From NCBI GenBank assembly GCA_964627445.1, contig CAZVJF010000007.1:172314-236313 (forward strand): 64,000 bases of DNA. Direction: 5' to 3'. Made by a program: the position numbers and the translations under genes. Positions 50,488 to 60,887 of this stretch are shown here, piece by piece. The notes under the pieces are model-generated. The model saw nothing but the letters and a program-made list of their open reading frames with translations. It searched no databases and was not told the DNA's origin. This stretch comes from Luteibaculum sp964627445 (GTDB lineage Bacteria > Bacteroidota > Bacteroidia > Flavobacteriales_D > Luteibaculaceae). Positions within the stretch are counted from its first letter, which is position 1, and every line of letters begins with the position of its first letter.

Positions 50488-50802
50488 ATGACAATACAAC
50501 TCAACACCGACAAGCACATTCAAGGAACGGAAGCCCTCGAAAAAACGGTAACCGAAAAACTGCAGCACGAGTTAAAGCACTTTAGCAGCCACCTTACTCG
50601 CGTAGAGGTACACCTCTCTGACCAAAACGGCCAAAAAGGCGGACCAGACGACATCCTCTGCAAAATAGAAGCCCGCATTCAAGGTACCCAGCCCATTTTG
50701 GCTGAAGCCAAAAACAGCGCAAAAGAAAAAGCCCTTGCAGAAGCAGCCGACAAATTAAAGGCGGCTCTAAAAACGACATTAGGCAAAATGCAGACGCACT
50801 AA
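50488..50802 (+). CDS. Ribosome hibernation-promoting factor family protein, short form
   Basis: A 104-residue protein of the HPF/RaiA family: DKHIQGTEALEKTVTEKL, FSSHLTRVEVHLSDQNGQ and the basic/Ala-rich last helix AKEKALAEAADKLKAALKT. It binds the 30S decoding region in stationary phase. The length is that of the short YfiA/HPF type without dimerisation domain. The 50197-50487 gap before it has no gene or clear promoter. Confidence 0.9.
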   Translation: MTIQLNTDKHIQGTEALEKTVTEKLQHELKHFSSHLTRVEVHLSDQNGQKGGPDDILCKIEARIQGTQPILAEAKNSAKEKALAEAADKLKAALKTTLGKMQTH

Positions 50803-50829
50803 TCAAATTCAGATTTTAACCGATGTACC

Positions 50830-50873
50830 AACCCAGCAGCGCGCAAATGCTTGCCCGCTGACTGGGTTTTTCT
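50830..50873 (+). terminator. Terminator after the hibernation-factor gene
   Basis: AACCCAGCAGCG pairs with CGCTGACTGGGTT (one bulge) and is followed by T residues. Confidence 0.8.
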
Positions 50874-50948
50874 TTATACACAATCCAGCTCAGTTTCTGG
50901 TTTTATTGTACCTCTATCCTGTTGTTTCCCACCGCCCGACAAAGCCCA

Positions 50949-50980
50949 TTTGGCTAGTCCTTAAATTAACCAGTACTTTG
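50949..50980 (+). promoter_or_regulatory. Promoter of the FKBP gene
   Basis: TTTG (50949-50952) and TACTTTG (50974-50980) lie 21 bases apart and 20 bases before the ATG, close to the Bacteroidota -33/-7 arrangement, with one base missing in the -7 box. Confidence 0.5.
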
Positions 50981-50999
50981 CACTTTTAAATATCAAGTT

Positions 51000-51428
51000 A
51001 TGAGCGTAGTAAAAGCAGATGACAAAGTACAAGTTCACTATAAGGGAACCTTGAGCACTGGAGAGGTTTTTGATTCTTCGGAAGGAAAAGACCCGCTAGA
51101 ATTTACCTTGGGTACCGGACAAATTATTCCAGGCTTCGAAAATGCTGTATTGGGTATGCAAGTTGACGATACTAAAACCGTAACCATCCCAGCTGCAGAG
51201 GCCTACGGTGAGCCTAAGGACGAGTTGGTACAAGAAGTACCCAATGAGCAACTTTCTCCAGATTTGAAACCAGAGGTAGGCATGCAACTGATGTCACAAA
51301 CTCCCGATGGACAGCAAATTCCGTTGGTAGTAAAAGAAGTAAAGGCCACGTCTTTTGTAGTAGATGCAAACCATCCCTTGGCTGGAAAAGACCTCACCTT
51401 CGAACTTAAATTGGTAGGCATTAACTAA
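51000..51428 (+). CDS. FKBP-type peptidyl-prolyl isomerase, SlyD-like
   Basis: A 142-residue cytoplasmic isomerase and chaperone. The FKBP halves are KVQVHYKGTLSTGEVFDSSE and IIPGFENAVLGMQVDDTKTV, separated from the C-terminal strands FVVDANHPLAGKDLTFELKL by an inserted flap (PAAEAYGEPKDELVQEVPNE), which is the SlyD-type arrangement. The His-rich metal-binding tail of E. coli SlyD is missing. Confidence 0.95.
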   Translation: MSVVKADDKVQVHYKGTLSTGEVFDSSEGKDPLEFTLGTGQIIPGFENAVLGMQVDDTKTVTIPAAEAYGEPKDELVQEVPNEQLSPDLKPEVGMQLMSQTPDGQQIPLVVKEVKATSFVVDANHPLAGKDLTFELKLVGIN

Positions 51429-51516
51429 TCCTCCCATTTTTAGCCCAATTAAGCTTTCCGCATAATTTGCCCAACGGGCCGATAAAAGCAAAGCTTTCTC
51501 AGGGCAAACCCAAATG

Positions 51517-51562
51517 AAAACTCCAACTCGGTTGCTTCGGCAATGGGGTTGGAGTTTTTTTT
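51517..51562 (+). terminator. Terminator after the FKBP gene
   Basis: Arms AAAACTCCAAC and GTTGGAGTTTT with a longer inner loop, followed by eight T residues. The remaining 51563-51878 is AT-rich leader sequence before the SprB-repeat gene without a clear promoter match. Confidence 0.8.
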
Positions 51563-51878
51563 GTAGCTACGCTAAAACCTGCTTTCCTATTCAGATATCC
51601 CCTACCACCCATTTGTACGTTTGCCCCCCAATATTCCAAAATACACGAAAAACATTCTTTTTAGTGACTACCGGTCATTGTATTGAGCCCAAATAGTTTT
51701 TACCCTGAAGAGGCCTATCTGGTCAAATTTTCTGCGTTTCACCGCTATATGACAACGCCTTAACGAAATAAATATTGGTTTTCTCGTAAAATATGTTCAA
51801 TTTGTTAATGGATCTTAATCGGGATGCATAGCAACGCGCATTAGAACATTCCGTCCAATTAAAAAGAACCACCGCACC

Positions 51879-54800
51879 TTGAACCAAACTTTACCAAAAA
51901 TATTAGCACTAATAGTATCCCTTTTAGGGTTTTTGTATGCTGATATTGGACTGGCTCAAAATTGCGATCCAGACGTTCCGGAGTTCGAGGTAGATTTAAG
52001 CGCAAACCCCGACACTACTTGGCTGGTCCCCGATGTCCAAAGAAATGGTACCTGCTGCGATGCCCGTAGAAATGCTCCTTGTGTTAGCTTTATCATTACG
52101 CTGCACCCCGATGCGGTAGGAATAAATTTCGGAGTCTGTGAAGGAGCCGAACCCAGCGGCTCCCTATACTACCAAATAGATTGTGGCGTGCGTACTCCCG
52201 TGGGCGAGCCCATTTGTCTAAACAATGCCGGGCCACACCAACTCACATTCTGCAAGCCTGGTGCCAACCAAAATACCTTTTGTATTACCTCCATACCCGC
52301 GCCAGAAGCAGGCCCCGATGTTACGGTGCAAGAGGGATGTGCAGTAGGATTGACCTCTTCGGGTTTTGATGAAAGCAATATCACCTGGGAGTCTATACAA
52401 CCTGGGGCACGAGGCGATTTTGATTACCTCCTTTCCTGCAACGACTGTGCGAACCCCGAGGTAGATGTGCAAGGCGTAAATCCAGATACCATCTTTTATG
52501 AAGTGCGTGGATTTGCCGAAGGCGAATGCGGTTCGGATGTGGGGATCTTCCGCGATACCGTGCGTGTTATCATTACACCAGGCCCCACAGTAACGATTAC
52601 CTCCGATAACGAAATTCGATGCAGTGAAAACGATGAAGTAACGCTTACCGCTACCGTAACCGGTGGCACGCCACCCTACCAATACAACTGGAGTAACGGA
52701 CAAACCTCAGCATCGGTAACTGTAGTATCTGGAGACTACACGGTTTCCGTAACCGATGCCCTCGGTTGCGAGATGGTGCAAGCCAATTTTTCTGTTCCCC
52801 CCATAAATCCTATTGTTTTAAACACAAGCACCACCTCAGTAAATTGCGTACAGGGTAGCGATGGTAGCGCTACGGTAACTATTTCTGGAGGAACGCCACC
52901 TTACCAAATTCAATGGAATGATCCTGCAGGACAACAGAATGCCACGGCAACAGGCCTCAGTTCGGGCACCTATGAGGTTACCGTTACCGACTCCTTGGGC
53001 TGCGAAGCTTTGGCCACTGTTACTGTTCAAGAGCCAGCCAACCCGCTGGCTGTAACCATTGTATCGCAAAGCAACGTCCAGTGTTTTGGCGAGTTTACAG
53101 GAAGCATAACCGTAAACGCCTCGGGAGGAACCGCCCCGTACACATACAGTTGGAGCCACGATCCCGAATTGGATAACCCCAGTGTAGACCAACTGAGAGC
53201 CGGAACTTACGTAGTAACGGTTACCGATGCCAACGGCTGCGAAGTTTCTTTAAGCATAGAAATCACCCAACCTCAATTTGCTTTGGCTGCCGATGGTACT
53301 GCACAGCCCGTAGCTTGTTTTGGAGAAAATACGGGAAGTATAACCGGTCGCGCTTCGGGAGGCACTACTCCGTATCAATATCGTTTGGATGGAGGTCCCT
53401 ATCAGACCGCTGAAAACTTTGCCAACTTAGGTGCTGGCACCTACACCCTGGTGGTTCGCGATGCAAACGGGTGTATCGATAGTATTGCCATAACCATCAC
53501 CCAGCCCAACGAAGCTATTGCTGCAAGTACCACCGCTACCGCGGTAACTTGTTCAGGCGGAAATAATGGCTCGGCAAGCGTAACGGCTTCGGGAGGCACA
53601 CCGCCATACAGCTACCAATGGAACGACCCCAGTTCTCAGCAAGGCAGTACCGCTTCGGGTTTAGCCGCAGGCACATACGTGGTAACCATTACCGATGCCA
53701 ACGGATGCACCCATCAAGTAAGCGCCACCATAGATAGTCCGGTTCCCCTAACTGCTACCACCACAGCGGTAGATAATGTGTGTTCGGGCGGCAATGCAGG
53801 TTCGGCTACGGTAAATGCTTCCGGAGGCACCCCGCCATACCGCTATCAATGGAACGATAGTCGCAGCCAAACCAACGCTACGGCCACTCAGCTAGCTTCG
53901 GGCAATTATCAAGTAACGGTAACCGATGCCAACGGGTGTACACTCACAGTAACGGTAATGGTAGATGAACCGTCCAATCCCCTGCAAATTCAAGTTACAG
54001 CAGTAAACCCGGTAAGCTGTTCGGGTGGAAATGATGGAAGTGCTACCGTTGCGATTTCGGGCGGTACCCCAGGCTATACCATATCTTGGAACGATCCTTC
54101 CAACCAAACCAGCACCACAGCCAATAACCTGGCCGCAGGCACCTACACAGTAACAGTAACCGATGCTAACGGATGTACAACAGCACGAAACGTAACCATA
54201 TCAGAACCCACAGCGCCCGTAACCGCCAGCTTGGTAGACCGTGAAAATATATCCTGTGCGAACGCCTCTGATGGTTTTATTAGCGTGGAAGGAAACGGTG
54301 GAACGGCACCCTATACCTATCAATGGAACGATCCTTCCAACCAAACCACTCCTACCGCGGTAGGATTGGGTCCTGGAACCTACACGGTTACCATTACCGA
54401 TGCCAATGGCTGTACCACGACATTAAGTGAAACACTCACAGCACCGGCTCCACTTTCCTTGGCGATATCCGATATCGAACACGTAGCCTGCTTCGGAGAG
54501 GCTTCGGGCTACGCGCAAGGAAGCGCTACAGGAGGCACCCCCCCTTACCAGTACCAGTGGAATGATGCTTTAAACCAACAAGGCAACGAGGCCTTCAACT
54601 TACGCGCTGGAACCTATACCCTTACCGTAACAGACGCCAATGGTTGTACGCAACAGGAAACCGTAACCATAACAGAACCCAACCAGCCCTTAAATGCAAC
54701 GATTTCTTCGCAAAGCAATGTATCCTGTAAAGGCGCCAGTGATGGCTCGGCTGGAGTACTGGGAAGCGGTGGCACCCCACCCTACCGCTACCTATGGAGC

Positions 54801-57800
54801 GATGCCAACAGCCAAACCAGCTCCACAGCTACGGGTTTAGCTGCGGGGGTGTATCAGGTTACCGTAACCGATGCCAACGGGTGTAGCGTTACGCGCAACG
54901 TAAACATTGGCGAGCCCGCCAATCCACTAAACATTGCCGTACAGAAAACGCAAGATGTACAATGCTTTGGAGGCAGTGATGGTGCGGGTATGGCTACCGG
55001 AACCGGCGGAACCACGCCATATGACATATTTTGGTCGCCCAGCGGCATTAACGGAGCCGAGGCTACCGGACTTGCTGCTGGCATTCACCGTGCTACCATA
55101 ATTGACGACAACGGCTGTACTGCGTTTGGAGAAATTGAAATTACTGCACCCCAAGAAGCTTTAGCGGTTGCCATTACGGATATTATAGATGTGGGATGCT
55201 TCGGCCAAAGCAGCGGTACTCTCATTGCAGCGGCAACAGGCGGTACCGCTCCATATTCGTACCAATGGAACGACCCCGGCCTGCAGTCGGGAGACCGCGC
55301 AGGCGGTTTGGCTGCAGGTACGTACACCGTAACCGTAACCGATGCCAACGGCTGCAGTATTGCTACCAGCGCCACAGTTAACCAACCCGCACAACCCTTA
55401 AGCGCCAGCACTGTGGTGAATGCGGCCACATGCAACAATTCTGCTACAGGTAGTGCTATAGCTCAACCCAGTGGTGGAACACCGCCTTACCAGTTTTTAT
55501 GGGATGACCCCAATGCGCAACGCACCGCACAAGCATCCAACTTAAGAGCTGGAACCTACACAGTACAGATAACCGACTTCAATGGCTGCCAGACTACGGC
55601 AACCGCTACAGTTACCGAGCCCAACTCTCCTTTATCGGTGCAAATTACTGCGAACCCTGTAGATTGTAATGGCGGCAGTAATGGAAGCGCAACTGCAGTG
55701 GTAAGTGGAGGCACATCACCCTACAATTACCAATGGAATGATCCCGCCCAACAAACTACGGCCACAGCTGCTAACTTAACCGCAGGCGAATACTCGGTAA
55801 CAGTAACCGATGCCAATGGCTGTGTTTTGGGTACCAGCATTTCCATTTCTCAACCCAACAACATGGTGTTGGACATCACCTTCTCTGAAATAGTGTGTGC
55901 AGGCGCCAACAACGGAATGGTTTCGGTTTCAGTAACAGGAGGCACACCGCCCTACTCCTATTTTTGGGACGACCAAAGCGGCACAACCTCCAATACAGCT
56001 ACAGGACTTCCACCTGGAAACTACCGGGTAACGGTAACCGATGCCAACGGGTGTACCCAGCAGGGTTCGGTAAACATTACCCAAGAAGTTCGCTTAAACT
56101 TAAACCTTGCCGCTAACGACCCCAACTGCTTTGGCAGCAACGATGGCAGCATAGTAAGTACAGTAGACGGTGGAACTACACCGTACACCTACAGTTGGAA
56201 TCCAGGAGGGGCTACATCCAGGAACTTAATTAACATAGGCGGTGGAACCTACACCTTGTCGGTAACCGATGGCGAAGGTTGCCCCATTTCGGCTACTGCT
56301 ACTTTAGAAGAACCCACAGCGATAACTCTGGCGGGTACCGCTACCGATGCCCTATGTTTTGGTACCGCCACTGGAATAGCGCAAATAACCGCTTCAGGTG
56401 GTACGCCCCCGTATTCCTACTTATGGAATGATGCTGCCGAACAAACTGCAGCTACAGCCACCGGATTGCCAGCAAACAATTACCAAGTTGTTGTAACCGA
56501 TGCGGCAGGTTGTACGGAAGTAGAAAACCTAACCATTGGCGAACCTACAGCTATTGCCATAACGCTTAATGCTACCGACAACGATTGCTTTGGTGAGCAA
56601 AACGGAAGCATCGCTGCAAATGTGGGCGGAGGCACCCCCGGGTACACCTACCAGTGGAACGATGCCAACAACCAAAGCAGTGCCACGGCAACAGGTCTGG
56701 GCAACGGCAATTATACCCTACGCATTACCGATAGCCAGGGTTGTGTAGCACTAGCCAGCGAACAGGTTGCTGGACCTGCCGAGCCCCTACGTGCACAAAT
56801 TAATGGCAGTAATGTAGCTTGTAAAGGAAGTGCCAGCGGTAGTGCTACGGTATCGGTAAACGGAGGAACCCCAGGGTATTCCTACCAATGGAACGATCCC
56901 AACAGTCAAACTACGCCTACAGCAACAGGTTTGGTGGCCAACAACTACGAAGTAACCATTACCGACCAAAATGGCTGTGGCCTCAGCAAATCCATTGCGA
57001 TCATTGAGCCCAGCACACCGCTTACGCTCAATACCACCTCGGAGCCTGTGGCCTGTAAAGGTGGAAGCACAGGAACGGCTACGGCCCTGGTATCTGGTGG
57101 TGTAGCACCGTACACGTACCAGTGGAATGACTCCCTTGCCCAAAACACAGCCCAAGCGGTAGCATTAAAGCGCGGGATATACAATGTTACCATTACGGAT
57201 GCGGCAGGATGTGTAATTGTGGGATCGGTATTTGTACAGGAATCTTCATCGCAACTTACGGGCACGGTTTCCGCTGATGAGGTACAGTGCTTTGGAGACC
57301 AAAACGGTAGTGCGCAGGTAACGATTAACGGAGGCATTGCTCCCTACTTCTATCAATGGAACGATGCACAAGGCCAAACAACCCCACAGGCCATCGATTT
57401 AAAACCCGGTCAATACCAAATAACCGTAACCGATGATGTTGGTTGTACCTACACCGACTCTGTTATCGTAGCGGGTCCTACCCAACAAATAGTGCACAGT
57501 TTTAATCGAAATGCGGTTTCGTGTTTTGGCTTATCGGATGGAAGTATCACTGTAGCGGCCACCGGAGGAAATGGAGGGTTTACGCACCAATGGAACGACC
57601 CCAACCTAACCACTGGAACCGTAGTAACCAACTTAAGTGCGGGCTACTACACGGTAACGACTACCGATGCGAAAGGATGTACCAAAAGCGACTCCACCTT
57701 TTTACGTCAACCGCGCCCTATAGCACTCAACTTAAATACTACGCCCGTCTTTTGTAAAGGGCTAGCTACAGGAAGCATTTTTATTAATCCCTCTGGTGGA

Positions 57801-60800
57801 ACAGCACCCTACAATTACGGTTTGGACGGCAACACACCCAATACCAACAATAAAAAAGAGAACCTAGCAGCAGGAAATTACAACATCGTTGTAGTCGATG
57901 CGAATGGTTGTCAAACAGACTCGGTAGTTGCAATCACCGAACCCGATGACGATTTAACCCTTATTGGAAACACCAAGCCAGTAGACTGCTTTGGCAACAA
58001 TAACGGTAAGGCCTGGTTGGAAATTTTGCATGGCAATCCCCCCTTCCAGATTGCCTGGGATGATTCCCTACAGCAACTTGGAGACACCGCATTTACCTTA
58101 CCCTCGGGCCGGTATAAGGCTATAGTAACCGACAACAAAGGTTGCGAGGATAGCATTGCCGTAACCGTAGCAGGACCCGCTACACCTCTGGATGTGGCCA
58201 CCTCGGCAACACCCGCCATTTGTTTTAACGATCCTAGTGGGTCAGCAGCGGCTGCCCCCAGTGGAGGAACCGCACCGTATACTTACGTTTGGAATGACCC
58301 TGCCCGACAAAAAGACGCCATTGCAACCGATCTCATCCAAGGGCAATACTTAGTAAGCGTTATTGATGCCAACGGATGTACCGAAGTGCGTCCAATTACC
58401 GTTCCTGGCCCTAGCTCTCCACTACGTAGTGCTATTGCCACCTATAGTGTGGCTTGTTTTGGCGGAAACAGTGGTGCGGCCCAACTCAACATTCAAGGTG
58501 GAACGGCCCCGTACTCCTACCAATGGAATACACCTGGAGGCAGCGTCACCGATAGCGTTGGCAACCTGCCCGTAGGAAGCTACAACGTAACCATTACCGA
58601 TGCTAACAACTGCACCATAACACAACCCTTTACCATAGCAGGACCCGATGCAGCCATGCAATTGGCCATGAGTGCTACCGAGGAGCAGTGTTTTGACGAT
58701 AATAACGGCACCGCCACCGTAACCGTGCAAGGTGGACAAGCGCCATACACCTACGCCTGGAACGACCCCGAAGCACAGCAAACCCGTAAAGCCATAGACT
58801 TGGCTCCCGGTATTTACGAAGTATTGGTTACCGATGCTCTGGGATGCGTACGCGCTGAGGAGATTAGCGTTTTGGGACCCGAAAACCCGCTACAAGCAGT
58901 ACTGAACGCTCGTGATACCCGCTGCTTTGGCTTTGCCGATGGCTCGGTAGAAGCAGCAGCCAATGGCGGTACGCCTCCTTATGAATACCGTTGGAATATT
59001 CCCAATGCAGGCACCAACGCCAATGTAAGTGGCCTTAGCAGCGGCCAGTATACCATAGACATAACCGATGCTCAGGGATGTAGATATCGAGACACGATAA
59101 CGGTAAACCAACCTACCCCCTTGCGCTTAAACTTAAACGTACAGGATCTATCCTGCTACGCCAGCAATGACGGCAGCTTGGAAGCGGAAGCTACGGGAGG
59201 ATCGCCCAACTACACCTTTGACTTAGACAACGGAAACATTGGCAGCACGGGAATCTATGAGAATCTGGGACCCGGATCACACCAGATTACCGTTAGCGAT
59301 GTCAACAACTGCGAAAACAGCCGCTTCTTTTTTATTGACGAACCCGACCGCATTGAAGTAGACACCATAAAGCAAAACGTACTGTGCAACGGTCAGGCCA
59401 ACGGAGGTGTTTTTGTAAAAGTACTGCGAGGGGGTACCGTGCCATACCAAATTAGCTGGGATGGCAATGCCTTTGAAGACACTGCAGCCTACAAAGCCGC
59501 AGGACTTGCACCCGGTACCTACCGCTTTATAGTTCGCGATGCAGCCAACTGCACCGCAGAAGGCATTATGGATATTACCGAACCTCCTGCCATAGATGTA
59601 AATGTATCGGGGCCACAAACCATATGTGCGGGCACCCCGGTAAACATTGGTGTTACCGCTAATGGAGGTACCGGCAACCTTATTCCTAGCTGGAATTACA
59701 ATTTACCCAGCCAATACACCCACACGGTAAGTCCCGACCGAACGTCTGTGTACCGGGTAACACTGAAGGACGAAAACGATTGCTTCTCGGATAAAGGTGA
59801 AATCCCTATCTATGTTAGAAACTCTGAACGTGAGTTCGTACGCATCCACACTGTGGATACCATTTGCTCGGGAAATACCATAGAAGTAAGCGCCAGCCAT
59901 ACCGAAACCGCAGGGCCTTATCAGTATAACTGGGGACCCAGTGGTGTGGGCTTTGGAAACAGCCTCGGCCCCTTTAATTACGAAGCCGACTCTACCATTT
60001 TGCTAACGCTCGACATCATCAATAGCGCGTGCAACGACACCATTTCGGACGACCGCTTACTCACGGTAACAGGTACTCCAAAGATTTTCCTTCCCGATAC
60101 CATAATTCAAGGCTGTGTGCCCCAAGAAATACTGCTTGTAGATACGGTAAACCAAAACAGCGGAATACTAGAGTACGACTGGATTTTAGGTGATGGCACC
60201 ACCAGCACCAGCAATCCGCTACGCCACACCTATGAGAATAAGGGAGAATACGATGTCTTTTTAACCATTACCTCCCCCTACGGCTGCGAAACCACTTCAG
60301 AAGCGGCCCACAAAGTACTGGTATACCCCAGCCCCTTTGCTATGGCCAGTGCCGATAAGTTTGAGGTAGATGTTCGCAATGCTCGGGTGCAGTTTTTTAA
60401 TGAAAGTGAGGATTACACCGATTGGATATGGGATTTTATGGATGGAAGCCAATCTACCGAATCCAACCCGATAAAGACCTTTGCTGATACTGGTTTGTAC
60501 GATGTTACCCTGGAAGTATTTAACCAGTTTGGATGCTCTAGTTCCACTTCGTTACGCATTCAGGTAAACCCTTTTATAAGCTTTGAAGTACCCAACGGCT
60601 TTACCCCCAACACCGGAGGTGGTAATGGTGGATACTACGATGAAGACGATTTAAGCAATGACATCTTTTACCCCATTACGGACTATGTGGACCAGTTTAA
60701 CATGAAGATCTTTAACCGCTGGGGCGAGCTTATATTCGAATCTAACGATATTAAACGCGGTTGGGATGGCTATTACCGCGGTCAATTGTCCCAGCAAGAT

Positions 60801-60887
60801 GTATACGTATGGAAGATCAATGTGTCTTTTGTAACGGGTGAATCGCTGGAGCAAAGCGGAAACGTAACCTTAATTTGGAAAGAGTAA
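51879..60887 (+). CDS. Giant SprB-repeat adhesin with PKD and CHU_C C-terminal domains
   Basis: A 3002-residue predicted T9SS cargo. No ATG fits, so TTG 51879 is taken as start; it gives a complete signal peptide ending at GLAQ. A ~190-residue Cys-rich N-domain (QNCDPDVPEF..., NDCANPEVDV) is followed by about 30 SprB repeats of ~80 residues, by my count. Each has SC.GG.(D/N)GS, GGTPPY.Y.WND, GTYTVTVTDANGC and two Cys. Near the C-terminus are two PKD domains (YDWILGDGTTSTS and DWIWDFMDGSQSTESN). The end is a CHU_C domain (VPNGFTPN, MKIFNRWGELIF, GWDGYYRGQ). SprB-type proteins are mobile gliding adhesins. It overlaps the SprF-like gene by 13 bases. Confidence 0.95.
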   Translation: MNQTLPKILALIVSLLGFLYADIGLAQNCDPDVPEFEVDLSANPDTTWLVPDVQRNGTCCDARRNAPCVSFIITLHPDAVGINFGVCEGAEPSGSLYYQIDCGVRTPVGEPICLNNAGPHQLTFCKPGANQNTFCITSIPAPEAGPDVTVQEGCAVGLTSSGFDESNITWESIQPGARGDFDYLLSCNDCANPEVDVQGVNPDTIFYEVRGFAEGECGSDVGIFRDTVRVIITPGPTVTITSDNEIRCSENDEVTLTATVTGGTPPYQYNWSNGQTSASVTVVSGDYTVSVTDALGCEMVQANFSVPPINPIVLNTSTTSVNCVQGSDGSATVTISGGTPPYQIQWNDPAGQQNATATGLSSGTYEVTVTDSLGCEALATVTVQEPANPLAVTIVSQSNVQCFGEFTGSITVNASGGTAPYTYSWSHDPELDNPSVDQLRAGTYVVTVTDANGCEVSLSIEITQPQFALAADGTAQPVACFGENTGSITGRASGGTTPYQYRLDGGPYQTAENFANLGAGTYTLVVRDANGCIDSIAITITQPNEAIAASTTATAVTCSGGNNGSASVTASGGTPPYSYQWNDPSSQQGSTASGLAAGTYVVTITDANGCTHQVSATIDSPVPLTATTTAVDNVCSGGNAGSATVNASGGTPPYRYQWNDSRSQTNATATQLASGNYQVTVTDANGCTLTVTVMVDEPSNPLQIQVTAVNPVSCSGGNDGSATVAISGGTPGYTISWNDPSNQTSTTANNLAAGTYTVTVTDANGCTTARNVTISEPTAPVTASLVDRENISCANASDGFISVEGNGGTAPYTYQWNDPSNQTTPTAVGLGPGTYTVTITDANGCTTTLSETLTAPAPLSLAISDIEHVACFGEASGYAQGSATGGTPPYQYQWNDALNQQGNEAFNLRAGTYTLTVTDANGCTQQETVTITEPNQPLNATISSQSNVSCKGASDGSAGVLGSGGTPPYRYLWSDANSQTSSTATGLAAGVYQVTVTDANGCSVTRNVNIGEPANPLNIAVQKTQDVQCFGGSDGAGMATGTGGTTPYDIFWSPSGINGAEATGLAAGIHRATIIDDNGCTAFGEIEITAPQEALAVAITDIIDVGCFGQSSGTLIAAATGGTAPYSYQWNDPGLQSGDRAGGLAAGTYTVTVTDANGCSIATSATVNQPAQPLSASTVVNAATCNNSATGSAIAQPSGGTPPYQFLWDDPNAQRTAQASNLRAGTYTVQITDFNGCQTTATATVTEPNSPLSVQITANPVDCNGGSNGSATAVVSGGTSPYNYQWNDPAQQTTATAANLTAGEYSVTVTDANGCVLGTSISISQPNNMVLDITFSEIVCAGANNGMVSVSVTGGTPPYSYFWDDQSGTTSNTATGLPPGNYRVTVTDANGCTQQGSVNITQEVRLNLNLAANDPNCFGSNDGSIVSTVDGGTTPYTYSWNPGGATSRNLINIGGGTYTLSVTDGEGCPISATATLEEPTAITLAGTATDALCFGTATGIAQITASGGTPPYSYLWNDAAEQTAATATGLPANNYQVVVTDAAGCTEVENLTIGEPTAIAITLNATDNDCFGEQNGSIAANVGGGTPGYTYQWNDANNQSSATATGLGNGNYTLRITDSQGCVALASEQVAGPAEPLRAQINGSNVACKGSASGSATVSVNGGTPGYSYQWNDPNSQTTPTATGLVANNYEVTITDQNGCGLSKSIAIIEPSTPLTLNTTSEPVACKGGSTGTATALVSGGVAPYTYQWNDSLAQNTAQAVALKRGIYNVTITDAAGCVIVGSVFVQESSSQLTGTVSADEVQCFGDQNGSAQVTINGGIAPYFYQWNDAQGQTTPQAIDLKPGQYQITVTDDVGCTYTDSVIVAGPTQQIVHSFNRNAVSCFGLSDGSITVAATGGNGGFTHQWNDPNLTTGTVVTNLSAGYYTVTTTDAKGCTKSDSTFLRQPRPIALNLNTTPVFCKGLATGSIFINPSGGTAPYNYGLDGNTPNTNNKKENLAAGNYNIVVVDANGCQTDSVVAITEPDDDLTLIGNTKPVDCFGNNNGKAWLEILHGNPPFQIAWDDSLQQLGDTAFTLPSGRYKAIVTDNKGCEDSIAVTVAGPATPLDVATSATPAICFNDPSGSAAAAPSGGTAPYTYVWNDPARQKDAIATDLIQGQYLVSVIDANGCTEVRPITVPGPSSPLRSAIATYSVACFGGNSGAAQLNIQGGTAPYSYQWNTPGGSVTDSVGNLPVGSYNVTITDANNCTITQPFTIAGPDAAMQLAMSATEEQCFDDNNGTATVTVQGGQAPYTYAWNDPEAQQTRKAIDLAPGIYEVLVTDALGCVRAEEISVLGPENPLQAVLNARDTRCFGFADGSVEAAANGGTPPYEYRWNIPNAGTNANVSGLSSGQYTIDITDAQGCRYRDTITVNQPTPLRLNLNVQDLSCYASNDGSLEAEATGGSPNYTFDLDNGNIGSTGIYENLGPGSHQITVSDVNNCENSRFFFIDEPDRIEVDTIKQNVLCNGQANGGVFVKVLRGGTVPYQISWDGNAFEDTAAYKAAGLAPGTYRFIVRDAANCTAEGIMDITEPPAIDVNVSGPQTICAGTPVNIGVTANGGTGNLIPSWNYNLPSQYTHTVSPDRTSVYRVTLKDENDCFSDKGEIPIYVRNSEREFVRIHTVDTICSGNTIEVSASHTETAGPYQYNWGPSGVGFGNSLGPFNYEADSTILLTLDIINSACNDTISDDRLLTVTGTPKIFLPDTIIQGCVPQEILLVDTVNQNSGILEYDWILGDGTTSTSNPLRHTYENKGEYDVFLTITSPYGCETTSEAAHKVLVYPSPFAMASADKFEVDVRNARVQFFNESEDYTDWIWDFMDGSQSTESNPIKTFADTGLYDVTLEVFNQFGCSSSTSLRIQVNPFISFEVPNGFTPNTGGGNGGYYDEDDLSNDIFYPITDYVDQFNMKIFNRWGELIFESNDIKRGWDGYYRGQLSQQDVYVWKINVSFVTGESLEQSGNVTLIWKE

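Noticed and set aside
52169..59900. Several minus-strand open frames inside the adhesin gene
   Set aside because: They recur with the SprB repeat period and are antisense images of GGTPPY and TDANGC codons.
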